A stretch of DNA of 64,000 nt, taken from Halopseudomonas pertucinogena (lineage in GTDB: Bacteria; Pseudomonadota; Gammaproteobacteria; Pseudomonadales; Pseudomonadaceae). The stretch is taken from the NCBI RefSeq assembly GCF_014646575.1, contig NZ_BMNN01000001.1:434001-498000 (forward strand). Direction: 5' to 3'. A model generated the notes under the pieces. It ran no database searches and was not told the DNA's origin. It saw nothing but the letters and a program-made list of their open reading frames with translations. Positions 18,438 to 27,270 of the stretch are shown in pieces; position 1 is the first letter of the stretch; each line of letters begins with the position of its first letter. The translations under genes were made by a program, and so were the position numbers.

Positions 18438-19199
18438 TTAAGGTAGGAGTTTCAGAATGTAAAGGCTTTCAACCGAGAAGCGGTTCAAAGCCTGGAATAC
18501 CATGCGCGAGACGAGCAGCAGGAAAATAGCGCTGTAAACGCCCATGTCGAAGAAAACCAGCTCCAACGCGAGAACTGCAAACACCGCAAGAAAATTGGCA
18601 GAGGAGATGTAATCGATGAACTGCCGACGATGCAGTTTGAGAAAGGTCAACCTGTGGTGATCTTCCGCGTGAAAGGCCTTGCGGTGGAAGAGCCATAGGT
18701 TCAGGTACAACAATATCATCCACACTATCGCTATCATCACATCCAGCCACAGCGCGACGGTCACTGATACCAGGATCAATCCGATCTCTGAGAACGCCTT
18801 TGACCCGTGGTTATGCAGTCGTTTGAGTTTCGCCGCCGGTATCTTTGTGCCGCTGATGACTAGCTCGGTACTGTTCATCCTGATCAAGTGGTGGTCCACC
18901 AGCCAGCGGTAACAGATACCGAGCACCACATACAGTCCGTAGATGACGGGGACCAGGGCGGACAGTACGGTAATGATTTCTCGAAAGCCCATACTCTCTG
19001 GGAAAACATCGAAGTAATCGGGTATTTCACCGGAGTGAATGACGATGAACAGCTTCAAAGGGAGGAAGAACGCTATTACCTGGCAGACCCGCGAGACAGC
19101 CAGCGCCGCGCAGCCGCCCACAAAGAGCACGGGGTACGTGCGGCAGAAACCGAATATCGCGGCGACAAGTTGCGCCAGGTATGTGTTCAGGGCCTTCAT
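18438..19199 (-). CDS. Unknown polytopic membrane protein of the CDP-glycerol module
   Basis: A 253-residue protein with about six hydrophobic segments (roughly residues 20-52, 74-96, 134-165 as two, and 190-232 as two). A charged central stretch, MNSTELVISGTKIPAAKLKR, lies between them, and another, HRKAFHAEDHHRLTFLKLHRR, is His-rich. I do not recognise a family. It sits between the LicD-type and TagD-type genes, 5 and 20 bp apart from them, so it is surely cotranscribed. It may anchor, flip or scaffold the glycerol-phosphate machinery. No signal peptide cleavage site was seen. Confidence 0.75.
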   Translation of the reverse strand: MKALNTYLAQLVAAIFGFCRTYPVLFVGGCAALAVSRVCQVIAFFLPLKLFIVIHSGEIPDYFDVFPESMGFREIITVLSALVPVIYGLYVVLGICYRWLVDHHLIRMNSTELVISGTKIPAAKLKRLHNHGSKAFSEIGLILVSVTVALWLDVMIAIVWMILLYLNLWLFHRKAFHAEDHHRLTFLKLHRRQFIDYISSANFLAVFAVLALELVFFDMGVYSAIFLLLVSRMVFQALNRFSVESLYILKLLP

Positions 19200-19204
19200 C
19201 GAGG

Positions 19205-20452
19205 CTACGCTGCGTCTTTCTCGAGAATCGGCTGATGCTCGAAACGACGAACGACACGTATCCGCTGACCTTCTGCGCGGATGACGCCCGAACTGATCAA
19301 TGCCCTGCGCAATTTTTCTGCGTCCCGAGCATTGGTTTCACCGAATACTGCCAGGCGCTTGACGAACAGGGCGACTGACAGGAAGTTTCTCGATGCAACG
19401 AGATTGGGAGTCCCCGTCGTACAGTCGAACTCCTTGACCGGCGTACGCCAGGCGCCGTAATTCTCGGTCAGGTAGCGATCGGCATCGGCAGGGGCCTGTA
19501 CGGTAACGCCCTCCAGCTCCCGTTTCACCAGTGTGAAGGGCGTATTTTCCCAGCGATGAATAATGGAACCGTGCCAGCAACGACCGTTTTCTGTGTGATG
19601 GATGAAGATATCGAGGTTAAGGCCGTTCTTGTGAATGAGCTTCATCAGGGCGGGCACCTTTCTCAGGTGCAATTTACCCTGCTTGTCCTGGGTGATCTCG
19701 ATATGCAGATCTACCTTCTTGGTGGCGAATCGGGGGTAGGCGTCAAGGGCGGTAATGAGGGCATCAATATTGATATCTTCTGCGTTGATTCCGATATCTA
19801 TATCGTAATCGTGCGCCAGAAAACCGCCTTCGCGATGCAGCCCCAGAAAGGTTCCTGAAATCACATACCAAGGCCACTGAGCCAGCGGCAACGCCTGAGA
19901 AAGATCCCGCAGCGCTTCGACCGCATCAGCCTTGGAGAAGTCGTCATCCCGTTCCTTGCGTACCGGTGCAAGGTCCGTTGCAGGCACTGCCAGCGCGCTG
20001 AGAGCGGTGTCGGCGGTATCGTAGAAAGCTGATACTTCCTCGTGCATTGCCAGCCCGTTGATTTCATCTTCCAGGCGCGCATGAATATCCGCAGCCATCA
20101 GGTACAGATGGTCGGTTGCATAAGCCCAGGGCTTGGCGTTGCTCTTGTATCGCTCAAGAAAGTGCTTGAGAGCCATGCGTTCGGCAGGGCTGGTTTCCAT
20201 GGTGAAGTCGAAGAACGGATCCTTGAACAGGTCCAGCGCTGGGAGAACATGCCGAGCCAGCCAGGCCGCACGGCGGAAAGCGAGGCGAAAATCATCTTCG
20301 ACGAACCCGCGGCGCATCAGCCCCGCCAGAGTAGCGGACCGGGTAAACGCCAGGGTGCCCAGCCATGCCAGTGCACCCAGACCATACCTCGAGACCCGGG
20401 AATGGCTGCGGTTCAGGTACCGCAGCAACCGATAACTTTTATTGAACTGCAC
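19205..20452 (-). CDS. LicD-family phosphotransferase
   Basis: A 415-residue protein with the LicD/fukutin nucleotidyltransferase-fold signature: YVISGTFLGLHREGGFLAHD followed by DYDIDIG (residues 215-221), where the Asp pair binds metal. A further IDINxDIF-like stretch, NGLNLDIFIHH, also fits. LicD proteins move phosphocholine or similar phospho-groups from CDP-donors onto glycans. In this operon the donor could be CDP-glycerol. Roughly 190 N-terminal residues precede the domain and are of unknown role. It overlaps the end of the upstream TagF-type gene by 14 bp. Confidence 0.78.
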   Translation of the reverse strand: MQFNKSYRLLRYLNRSHSRVSRYGLGALAWLGTLAFTRSATLAGLMRRGFVEDDFRLAFRRAAWLARHVLPALDLFKDPFFDFTMETSPAERMALKHFLERYKSNAKPWAYATDHLYLMAADIHARLEDEINGLAMHEEVSAFYDTADTALSALAVPATDLAPVRKERDDDFSKADAVEALRDLSQALPLAQWPWYVISGTFLGLHREGGFLAHDYDIDIGINAEDINIDALITALDAYPRFATKKVDLHIEITQDKQGKLHLRKVPALMKLIHKNGLNLDIFIHHTENGRCWHGSIIHRWENTPFTLVKRELEGVTVQAPADADRYLTENYGAWRTPVKEFDCTTGTPNLVASRNFLSVALFVKRLAVFGETNARDAEKLRRALISSGVIRAEGQRIRVVRRFEHQPILEKDAA

Positions 20453-21917
20453 TAGCTACACTCTCTCTTATCACCTGGCTGAAGCGGGCAAGGGAGCCCT
20501 CGGGGAAGTCGCCCAGCGAATCCCGGCGGACTTCAGCACGGTACTGCGCCAAAGGGTCTTCGCTTTGCAGTAACTGCAGCGTGTCCCCTACATCGTTGGC
20601 AGAGCTTGCCTTGTATGCCGCGCGGGCAGAAGGGAAGTTCTGATCTATATCCATGGCCTGCATTCTCTCGTTTACGCAGAGAATGATGGGCTTTCGCGTG
20701 ATCAGATAATCGTTGAGCACGCTGGATACATCGCAAATCAATACGTCACTCTTGTTCATGCATTCGTGAATGGAGGAGAGCGACTCTTCCACAACAATTC
20801 CGTTGGCCAAGCAGAAACGCTTCATCGCCGCCAGGCGTTCACCATCTTCATGACGTCGGGAACCGGTATAAGGATGCGGTTTGAAGACAATCTCTACATC
20901 GTCGCGCCCGGCTAGCTGCTCAAGTATCTCCAGACCCAGGTGGCGGATCGATGAGTAGTCCGCCTCGTCAACAAAGCCTTCCCATGTCGGTGCGTATAGA
21001 ACCCGAAGTGGAAGTGATGGATACCGCCCGTTGTCAGCCTCGTCCAGCAACATTTCTGCCTGAGGCCGCCCTACGTATTCAATCTGGCCCTCGCGCAGCG
21101 ATAGCCCCGCCTCCATCAATCGGCGGTGGGCCATGGGGCCTGCAAGCAACAGCTTATCGTAGGCCTGGAGCAACTTGCTCTGGTTGACCGCCTTATCGCT
21201 TTCGCCATGGTTGATGAAGTAGTGGTTCAGACGAAACTGTCTCAGTGCCTGAACGTTCTGCATGGTATTGGCGGGATAGAGTACGGTCCTTACTCCCCTC
21301 GTCAACACCCGTTCCACATGCGCCATATTGCGAGCATAAAAAACCGGGATGGCTGTTTCGGAAATGCCCTCGTATATGCTCCGTTGGCGCGCGATTACTA
21401 CAACCGGCACGCCAAGGCGCTCTAATACCGGTATCCACTGATTAATCTGGTAGGCTACGTTAGCCAGTCCACTCACGTAAACCGCGACCATAGGCTGATA
21501 TTGATCCAGCGCAACTATTGACTGAGAAATCAGAGCTTTCCGTCTGAACAGTCGATGCAACAGCGAGACAACGCTGGGGCTCAAGCAAAGGCCAGCGAGA
21601 ATCAAGGCCAGCCAGCCAGCCCCGGTAGCGACAAGCAGCAGTAGAGGCACGAGCCCAAGGGCGAGCGCCACACGTTGCGCATATACCGGATTGGGAGCGC
21701 GATTACTCTGCGTCAGACGCTCTACAGGCACCGCTGCGGAAAATAGAGTGTCATGAACACGCAGCAAGGACTGGAGCAAGACAGTCACCAGAAGCAGCAA
21801 TACATCTGCTGGCGAGAGAGCGCCTTTCATGGCGGCCACCAAGCTGCCCACCGAGAGCGTCAGCAGAATCGGTGTGGACCCTTGTTTGGCGGCATAGCGA
21901 TAAAGTTTCCTGAACAC
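20439..21917 (-). CDS. CDP-glycerol glycerophosphotransferase, TagF/TagB-like
   Basis: A 492-residue protein. The first 135 residues hold three or four hydrophobic segments (VGSLVAAMKGALSPADVLLL, LALGLVPLLLLVATGAGWLAL). The rest is a glycerophosphotransferase domain with FINHGESDK, YAPTWEGF, IVFKPHPYTGS and CDVSSVLNDYLITRKP, equivalent to the His, PTW, KPHP and TDxSS motifs of the family. It should transfer glycerol phosphate, working at the inner face of the inner membrane. GTG is the start, with AGGGA seven bases upstream. It is the first gene of the minus-strand module, so a promoter should lie in 21918-22100. Confidence 0.82.
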   Translation of the reverse strand: MFRKLYRYAAKQGSTPILLTLSVGSLVAAMKGALSPADVLLLLVTVLLQSLLRVHDTLFSAAVPVERLTQSNRAPNPVYAQRVALALGLVPLLLLVATGAGWLALILAGLCLSPSVVSLLHRLFRRKALISQSIVALDQYQPMVAVYVSGLANVAYQINQWIPVLERLGVPVVVIARQRSIYEGISETAIPVFYARNMAHVERVLTRGVRTVLYPANTMQNVQALRQFRLNHYFINHGESDKAVNQSKLLQAYDKLLLAGPMAHRRLMEAGLSLREGQIEYVGRPQAEMLLDEADNGRYPSLPLRVLYAPTWEGFVDEADYSSIRHLGLEILEQLAGRDDVEIVFKPHPYTGSRRHEDGERLAAMKRFCLANGIVVEESLSSIHECMNKSDVLICDVSSVLNDYLITRKPIILCVNERMQAMDIDQNFPSARAAYKASSANDVGDTLQLLQSEDPLAQYRAEVRRDSLGDFPEGSLARFSQVIRESVASAVQ

Positions 21918-22353
21918 CTAGCTTCCCTAATTCAAACCAGCCTGGAGCCAGCTCTTTGCCTGTGGTTAAAAACGGCTGCGCAATGGCGAGGCGGCAGGCG
22001 ACTTACTGCCTGCACGCCCAGCGAGGGGAACTTGTCGTCCGCGCATCGGCGGCAGAAATGGGCCACATGGCGCGGGCCCGAAAAAATTGGGAATATTACC
22101 ACGCTGCCTTACAATAGCAACCGGCCAGTAGCCATCATTTAAAGGAACTGTAATGGAAATGTGGAATAATGGCGGGCCAGATTTATGTCCTGTTTGGGCG
22201 AAGCCTGGAAGGCCCTTGCGCGTGATGGCGAAGCAGGCACATGATGCCGGAATATCGGATACGACCGGATTGGCCGTCAGGCCCCTCGCTTGTAGCTCAT
22301 TGAGATAGCGATGCGGGAAACCATGGTCAGTCTCTGCTCACCTGGAGTTTTGT
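21918..22353. other. Divergent intergenic region, 436 bp
   Basis: This stretch separates the divergent TagF-type and initiating-transferase genes. I see no convincing gene. A minus-strand frame across 22140-22340 is open for over 60 codons but has no start and no recognisable motif. A good sigma-70-like promoter points right (separate entry). No clear -35/-10 pair was found for the leftward operon. The 230-base untranslated leader of the rightward gene could carry regulation. Confidence 0.5.
22087..22115 (+). promoter_or_regulatory. Candidate sigma-70 promoter for the initiating transferase
   Basis: TTGGGA at 22087-22092 and TACAAT at 22110-22115 are separated by 17 bases, in an AT-rich patch just after a GC-rich stretch. 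It would give a leader of about 230 bases before the GTG at 22354. Confidence 0.5.
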
Positions 22354-23637
22354 GTGCCCAAAAGCTTTAAACGTCGCCACTCACGCTGGTACGAGGTGGT
22401 GCTTTTCAATCAGGTGTTCCTCTTCCTGCTCGGCTATGCGGTAGTCGTGCTGCTGCCAGCCTGGCTGCGGTGGGGGAGCGTGCTTTTCAGCTGGCCATTG
22501 GCGGAATCCCCGTTGAACACGCTGCTGGCCAACAGTGCTGCCTACATACTTTCATCCGCAGTGCTGAGGAAGTTCAAGCGATTCCACGGCAGGAGTTCGC
22601 TGTCTTTCATCATTCCCACGATGCTGGCAGCCTGGCTGGGCGTGGTTGCCATTCTGCTGTTTCTGCGGGAGGAATATTACGCTCGGCAGGTGCTTACCTA
22701 TTCCTTTCTGCTGGCCAATCTCTGGGCCTTCGCCGGCTATTTTCTGGGGCTGCGCTACAGCAAGCCAAAGCTGGCATTGGTGCCGTTCGGCCGTGGGATG
22801 GAGCTGGCCGATACCTCCCGGGCGGTGGTTACCGTCCTGACCAGGCCGGATCTGGACGGCCGTCGCTATGACGGGATCGTGGCCGATCTGCATTCCGTGG
22901 ACCTTCCCGATGAATGGGAGCGCTTTCTGGCCCGATGCACGCTGGCCCGCATTCCGGTGTTCCATACCCAGCAGGTCATCGAGTCGGTGACGGGGCGGGT
23001 GAGGGTCAATCATCTGTCGGAGAATATTTTCGGTGCGTTGCTGCCTTCCAGCACCTATCTGTTCATCAAGCGCGTGGTGGACACCTTTCTGGTGTTGCTC
23101 GCTGCACCGGTATGGCTGCCGGTAATGCTCGTCATCGGTCTGATCATCAAACTGGAAAGTGAAGGGCCCATGTTCTTTGTTCAGGACAGGGTAGGGCTGG
23201 GTAACAAGCGCTTCAGGATGTACAAGCTGCGCAGCATGCGCATGGACTCGGAGAAGGACGGGGCCCAGTTCGCCGAGGAAGGGGATGCCCGCGTGACCCG
23301 AACGGGGCGCTTCATTCGCAGGACGCGGCTGGATGAAATCCCCCAGTTCCTCAATGTGCTCAAGGGCGATATGAGTCTGATCGGGCCGCGACCGGAGCAG
23401 ATCGCCTTCGTGGAGCAGTTCGAAAAGGATATTCCGTTCTACTCCTACCGCCACGTGGTCAGGCCTGGGATCACCGGCTGGGCGCAGGTGCTCCATGGCT
23501 ACACAGCGGATGTGGATGATACCTCGGTGAAGATCGAGCATGATTTCTACTACATCAAGCACTTCTCACTGTGGCTGGACATTCTTATCGTGATCAAGAC
23601 GATCCGCACTGTACTGACGGGCTTCGGGGCGCGCTGA
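22354..23637 (+). CDS. Polyprenyl glycosylphosphotransferase (WcaJ/WbaP type)
   Basis: A 427-residue enzyme that starts glycan synthesis by moving a sugar-1-phosphate to undecaprenyl phosphate at the inner membrane. Four N-terminal membrane segments are followed by a CoA-binding-like cytoplasmic part (residues about 140-220). The catalytic domain from about 233 opens FIKRVVDTFLVLLAAP and has GPMFFVQDRVGLGNKRF, YKLRSMRMDSE, RRTRLDEIPQFLNVLKG and MSLIGPRPEQ. GTG is the start, with GGAG seven bases before. Whether glucose, galactose or another sugar is moved cannot be told. It ends head-on against wbpZ, and both stops share TGATCA. Confidence 0.88.
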   Translation: MPKSFKRRHSRWYEVVLFNQVFLFLLGYAVVVLLPAWLRWGSVLFSWPLAESPLNTLLANSAAYILSSAVLRKFKRFHGRSSLSFIIPTMLAAWLGVVAILLFLREEYYARQVLTYSFLLANLWAFAGYFLGLRYSKPKLALVPFGRGMELADTSRAVVTVLTRPDLDGRRYDGIVADLHSVDLPDEWERFLARCTLARIPVFHTQQVIESVTGRVRVNHLSENIFGALLPSSTYLFIKRVVDTFLVLLAAPVWLPVMLVIGLIIKLESEGPMFFVQDRVGLGNKRFRMYKLRSMRMDSEKDGAQFAEEGDARVTRTGRFIRRTRLDEIPQFLNVLKGDMSLIGPRPEQIAFVEQFEKDIPFYSYRHVVRPGITGWAQVLHGYTADVDDTSVKIEHDFYYIKHFSLWLDILIVIKTIRTVLTGFGAR

Positions 23638-24792
23638 TCAGGAACAGGCCCTGGGCTGGGCGCCGCAATCACTGATGCTCCTGTCCAGGCGCTGATACAT
23701 GCTATGGAACCGTTGGCCCATGCGTTCGGCGGTGAAGTGGGTCTCATAACGCTGTGCCGCTGCCTCACCCATTTGCCGGGCCAGGGCCCGGTTGTGCCAG
23801 AGCTCATTCATTGCTGACCTGAGGGCGGCGGGATCGCTGGGAGGGATCACTATTCCGGTCTGCCCATGAATATTGATATAGGTCGTGCCCGTGCCGATCT
23901 CGCTGGAGATCATGGGCTTGCCGAACATGGCGCCTTCCAGCAGCGAGATGCCGAAGGCTTCCGAGCGCAGGTGGGAGGGGAACACGACCACCCGGCTCAG
24001 CTGGAGCAGGGCGTTCTTTTCCCGGTCGGGCAGGGGGCCGAGAAAATGGACGTTATGCAGTCGCAGGCGTTCCGCTTGCTGCCGAAGGGTATCTTCCAGA
24101 GGCCCTGCCCCCACGATGACGACAGGAAAGCTGGTATTCCTGCAGGCGTCCAGCAGGATGTGCAGGCCCTTGTAATAGCGCATGACGCCGACAAACAGGA
24201 AGAACCCGTCAGGGAACTGCTGCTGCCAGTAAGCCAGACGCTCGGGATCGATATTGGCGCAGGCTTCATCCTTGTCCAGGCCATAGGGGATGATCTCTGT
24301 CTTGTGCGCATAGCGCGCCAGTACATCGCTGGTGGCCAGATAGTTTGGGGAAGCGGTGACGATCTGGTCGACCGACCGCAGAAAGCGGTGCATCAGCGGG
24401 CGGTAGAGTCGCAGGAGGGTCTTCTGACGCACGATGTCCGAATGGTAGCTGAGCACGCTTGGTTTGCCATGCCCGGCGTGGAAGTGCATCAGGTCCATCA
24501 GTGGCCATGGGAAGTGGTAGTGGACGATATCCACGTCAGCAGCCAGTTTACGGAAGCGCCCGAAAATTTCCCGGGACAGGCCGGTGGATGCCAGGTTCAG
24601 ATCCTGCCTCGCCTGGAATACCTGGTGGCTGCCGACCTGTACCGGTGATGTTGCCGGATCGGGGCTGAGCGTCAGCACCTCGCTTTCCACCCCCAGAGGC
24701 TTGCAGGCTTCACAGAGCTGGAAGATGGTCTGCTCTATTCCGCCGGTTGACTCGGGCAGATAGGCCTTGAAGACATGCAATACACGGGTCAT
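23638..24792 (-). CDS. wbpZ: D-rhamnan glycosyltransferase WbpZ-like (GT4)
   Basis: A 384-residue GT-B enzyme: MTRVLHVFKAYLPESTGGIE, GHGKPSVLSYHSDIV, VGVMRYYKGLHILLDA, and the donor motif SEAFGISLLEGAMFGKP. It is the last gene of an operon with the same order as the P. aeruginosa A-band cluster, where WbpZ adds the first D-rhamnose to the lipid-linked primer. Assignment rests on order and family, not on measured activity. Its start overlaps the wbpY stop by 4 bp. Confidence 0.83.
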   Translation of the reverse strand: MTRVLHVFKAYLPESTGGIEQTIFQLCEACKPLGVESEVLTLSPDPATSPVQVGSHQVFQARQDLNLASTGLSREIFGRFRKLAADVDIVHYHFPWPLMDLMHFHAGHGKPSVLSYHSDIVRQKTLLRLYRPLMHRFLRSVDQIVTASPNYLATSDVLARYAHKTEIIPYGLDKDEACANIDPERLAYWQQQFPDGFFLFVGVMRYYKGLHILLDACRNTSFPVVIVGAGPLEDTLRQQAERLRLHNVHFLGPLPDREKNALLQLSRVVVFPSHLRSEAFGISLLEGAMFGKPMISSEIGTGTTYINIHGQTGIVIPPSDPAALRSAMNELWHNRALARQMGEAAAQRYETHFTAERMGQRFHSMYQRLDRSISDCGAQPRACS

Positions 24793-25925
24793 GAGTACCT
24801 CGCTGCCTTATACGTATCCGCGGTGATCCGGGCGCAGTTCTTCCAGCTGAACAGTCCGGCGCGGGCCAATCCCTGTTGACGCAGCGTGCACTGCAGCTGC
24901 GCATCTTCCAACAGCCGCAGCATCTGGGCCCGGAAGCCTGCCATATCGTCAGCATCGGCATACAGCGCCGCTTCGCCTGCGACTTCCGGTATCGCCGCGT
25001 TGCGGCAGGTAATGACTGGCGTGCCGCTCGCCATCGCTTCCAGTACCGGCAGACCAAAGCCTTCATAACGGGACGGAAACAACAGCGCCTGTGCGCCAGC
25101 CAGCAACTCTGCGACCTGTTCCTCGCTCTGGTATCCCAGCAGACGGATCTGGCCGTCGGCTATCGCCTTGGCGGGGATCTTGCCCATTTGCTCCAGTCGC
25201 CAGCCGGACCCGCCCACAACCAGAAGAGGCATCCGGTTGCGAATGGCTGCCGGCAAACCCAGGTAGGCGTTGATCGCCAGCTGAAGATTCTTGCGGGGCT
25301 CCAGCGTACCTATGCAGAGGTAGTAGCCGCGCATTTCCAGCTGCAGGGCGGTCAGACGATGCTGCAGTTCCTCTTCATTCCTCGGGCGGAAGCGATCGGC
25401 CACCCCGAGCGGGGCTATCTGCAGTTTTTCCGCAGGCAGGCTGTAATGTCGGATGGCTTCGTCCGCGATGAAGTGGGAGTCGACCATGATCCGGCTGGCT
25501 CGCTCGAGGCTTTCCGGCAACCTGCGCTCGATTTCCCGCAGACGGTCAACGGGCTGGGTGTCGGGATAATGGACATGGGTCAGGTCGTGCAGGGTCATCA
25601 CGGTGGGACCGTCAAAATGCAGGGGCCACAGCGTAGGGTTGTGATACAGCTGCGGCTGCACCAGGCCTGCGCCATTATCAAACCTCCTTTGCATGACTTT
25701 TCTGCGAATACGATAGGCACCGGGCAGTGCAGACCTGATGATCTTCCGCAGTGTGCTGTAACCGGGCCGCGCCGCAGCAGGGAAGTCTCTGCGCCACCCC
25801 AGACCGTCGAACAGATGCAGATCCAGTTCAGGAAGCTGCTGCAGGGCCAGGCCCAGTTGCAGGGTGTATTCACCGATGCCTGTCCGTGGCGCTTGCAGAA
25901 TACTGACATCAAGGGCTATGCGCAC
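24789..25925 (-). CDS. wbpY: D-rhamnan rhamnosyltransferase WbpY-like (GT4)
   Basis: A 378-residue GT-B enzyme. It opens MRIALDVSILQAPRTGIGEY from a GTG codon, and has YYLCIGTLEPRKNLQLAINA and the donor motif FPSRYEGFGLPVLEAMASGTP. In P. aeruginosa WbpY adds alpha-1,3 D-rhamnose residues to the common polysaccharide antigen. It overlaps the upstream wbpX-like gene by 17 bp. The pyrophosphate-binding Arg-Lys of the GT4 family is in EPRKN. Confidence 0.83.
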   Translation of the reverse strand: MRIALDVSILQAPRTGIGEYTLQLGLALQQLPELDLHLFDGLGWRRDFPAAARPGYSTLRKIIRSALPGAYRIRRKVMQRRFDNGAGLVQPQLYHNPTLWPLHFDGPTVMTLHDLTHVHYPDTQPVDRLREIERRLPESLERASRIMVDSHFIADEAIRHYSLPAEKLQIAPLGVADRFRPRNEEELQHRLTALQLEMRGYYLCIGTLEPRKNLQLAINAYLGLPAAIRNRMPLLVVGGSGWRLEQMGKIPAKAIADGQIRLLGYQSEEQVAELLAGAQALLFPSRYEGFGLPVLEAMASGTPVITCRNAAIPEVAGEAALYADADDMAGFRAQMLRLLEDAQLQCTLRQQGLARAGLFSWKNCARITADTYKAARYS

Positions 25926-27270
25926 TTGAACCTCTGGCCAGGACGTTGACGTTTTCCTGCACTCTGGAAATCAGTTGTCCGGTTGATTCCTTCCAGGTCA
26001 GCCACTTCCACTGGGACATGTCTCCCTCGACCGGAAAGGTGCCGCTGCTTTCATAATGGCTGACCAGCCGCGCCAGGTTGGCCGGGTCGGACAGCTCGAA
26101 ATACGCCATGGCATCGCCGCCAATCTCGCGGAAGACCGGGATATCACTGGCCATGACGGGCAGCTTTCGCTGCATGGCTTCCACCAATGGCAGACCGAAG
26201 CCTTCCACATGCGATGGGAACAGCAATGATCTGGCATTGAGGTAGCAGTATTCCAGCTCCCGATCGTTAAGGTCGTTCCACATGAACAGCCGCTTCCCCA
26301 GCTGGGGGTGCCGCCGTATGCGTTCGATCAGATGTTCATTCTTCCAGCCGATCTTGCCGACGAAGCATAGCGCGGCATCCGTGTTTTCTGCCCATAACAG
26401 GTCAAAGGCGTCCAGCAGATACACGTGGTTCTTGCGTGGCTCGATGGTACTCACCATCAGGTATACCGGCCGCAGGGCGAAGGCCTGCTCGATTTCAGGG
26501 CGAATCAGACTGTCAGGCCGGATCTGGTCCAGGTCACTTCCCAGGTGAAAGTAGTCAAACCAGCGTTGTTGTGCCGCTTCCCGACCAAGTCTGGCTTCTA
26601 CTTCCTGCTGGACTTGCTCGATGATGGTCCGGGAAATGGCTATGAAACCGTCTGCGGTGCGCGTTACCCAATCAAACCAGTGATCAAAGACACGGACCAG
26701 GCCGTCGTCGCAGAACTGGGGATGGGTCAACGGCATGAGATCGTAGATCACCGAGACGATGTAGACACCTTTGGACTTGAGCTGCTCGGCCATCGGAAAG
26801 AAGTCGGCATGCCAGGAAGAGTCCAGCAGTATCAGTACATCGCCGGCCTGGCATTCGAGCTCCTGGAGCCGGTTGGTATCCACGTAATTGAGGGAGGTCC
26901 AGGACAGGCATTTCATGGTGACTGAGAGGGCCAACTGCATTCCCAGACACACCGACTCCCTGACCACTCTGCGCACGGAGGAGCCGATTCCTTTGCGCGA
27001 GGCCCGGTAGAGCGTGATCCGCTCGCGTAAACGTCCCAGTCGGTTGTGCTGCCATGTCAGCCAGGCGTGCAGCCGGGTGCGGATCTTTTCATTGGGACCC
27101 GGATGCAGCTGATTTACCTTATAGACCCTGTCGGGCGTCAGGATGACCGGTATGCACTCGGGCGCGTCCAGGTGCTTGAGGTTGTTGACGACATTGCGTA
27201 CGACCCGCTGGATGCCGGAGTTGGTGTCCGGATGTTCGTATACGTACGTGCACTCAATGAGATACCGCAT
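25909..27270 (-). CDS. wbpX: D-rhamnan rhamnosyltransferase WbpX-like (GT4)
   Basis: A 453-residue GT-B enzyme with MRYLIECTYVYEHPDTNSGI, VSTIEPRKNHVYLLDAFDLL and FPSHVEGFGLPLVEAMQRKLP. It is longer than WbpY because of an inserted stretch after residue 60. In P. aeruginosa WbpX makes the alpha-1,2 D-rhamnose links. It overlaps wzt by 17 bp, and the three transferases follow the exporter genes in the standard order. Confidence 0.83.
   Translation of the reverse strand: MRYLIECTYVYEHPDTNSGIQRVVRNVVNNLKHLDAPECIPVILTPDRVYKVNQLHPGPNEKIRTRLHAWLTWQHNRLGRLRERITLYRASRKGIGSSVRRVVRESVCLGMQLALSVTMKCLSWTSLNYVDTNRLQELECQAGDVLILLDSSWHADFFPMAEQLKSKGVYIVSVIYDLMPLTHPQFCDDGLVRVFDHWFDWVTRTADGFIAISRTIIEQVQQEVEARLGREAAQQRWFDYFHLGSDLDQIRPDSLIRPEIEQAFALRPVYLMVSTIEPRKNHVYLLDAFDLLWAENTDAALCFVGKIGWKNEHLIERIRRHPQLGKRLFMWNDLNDRELEYCYLNARSLLFPSHVEGFGLPLVEAMQRKLPVMASDIPVFREIGGDAMAYFELSDPANLARLVSHYESSGTFPVEGDMSQWKWLTWKESTGQLISRVQENVNVLARGSSAHSP

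Noticed and set aside
22140-22340. Possible minus-strand coding stretch upstream of the initiating transferase
   Set aside because: It is open for more than 60 codons but has no start codon or ribosome site and no motif I recognise; chance is the simplest reading.
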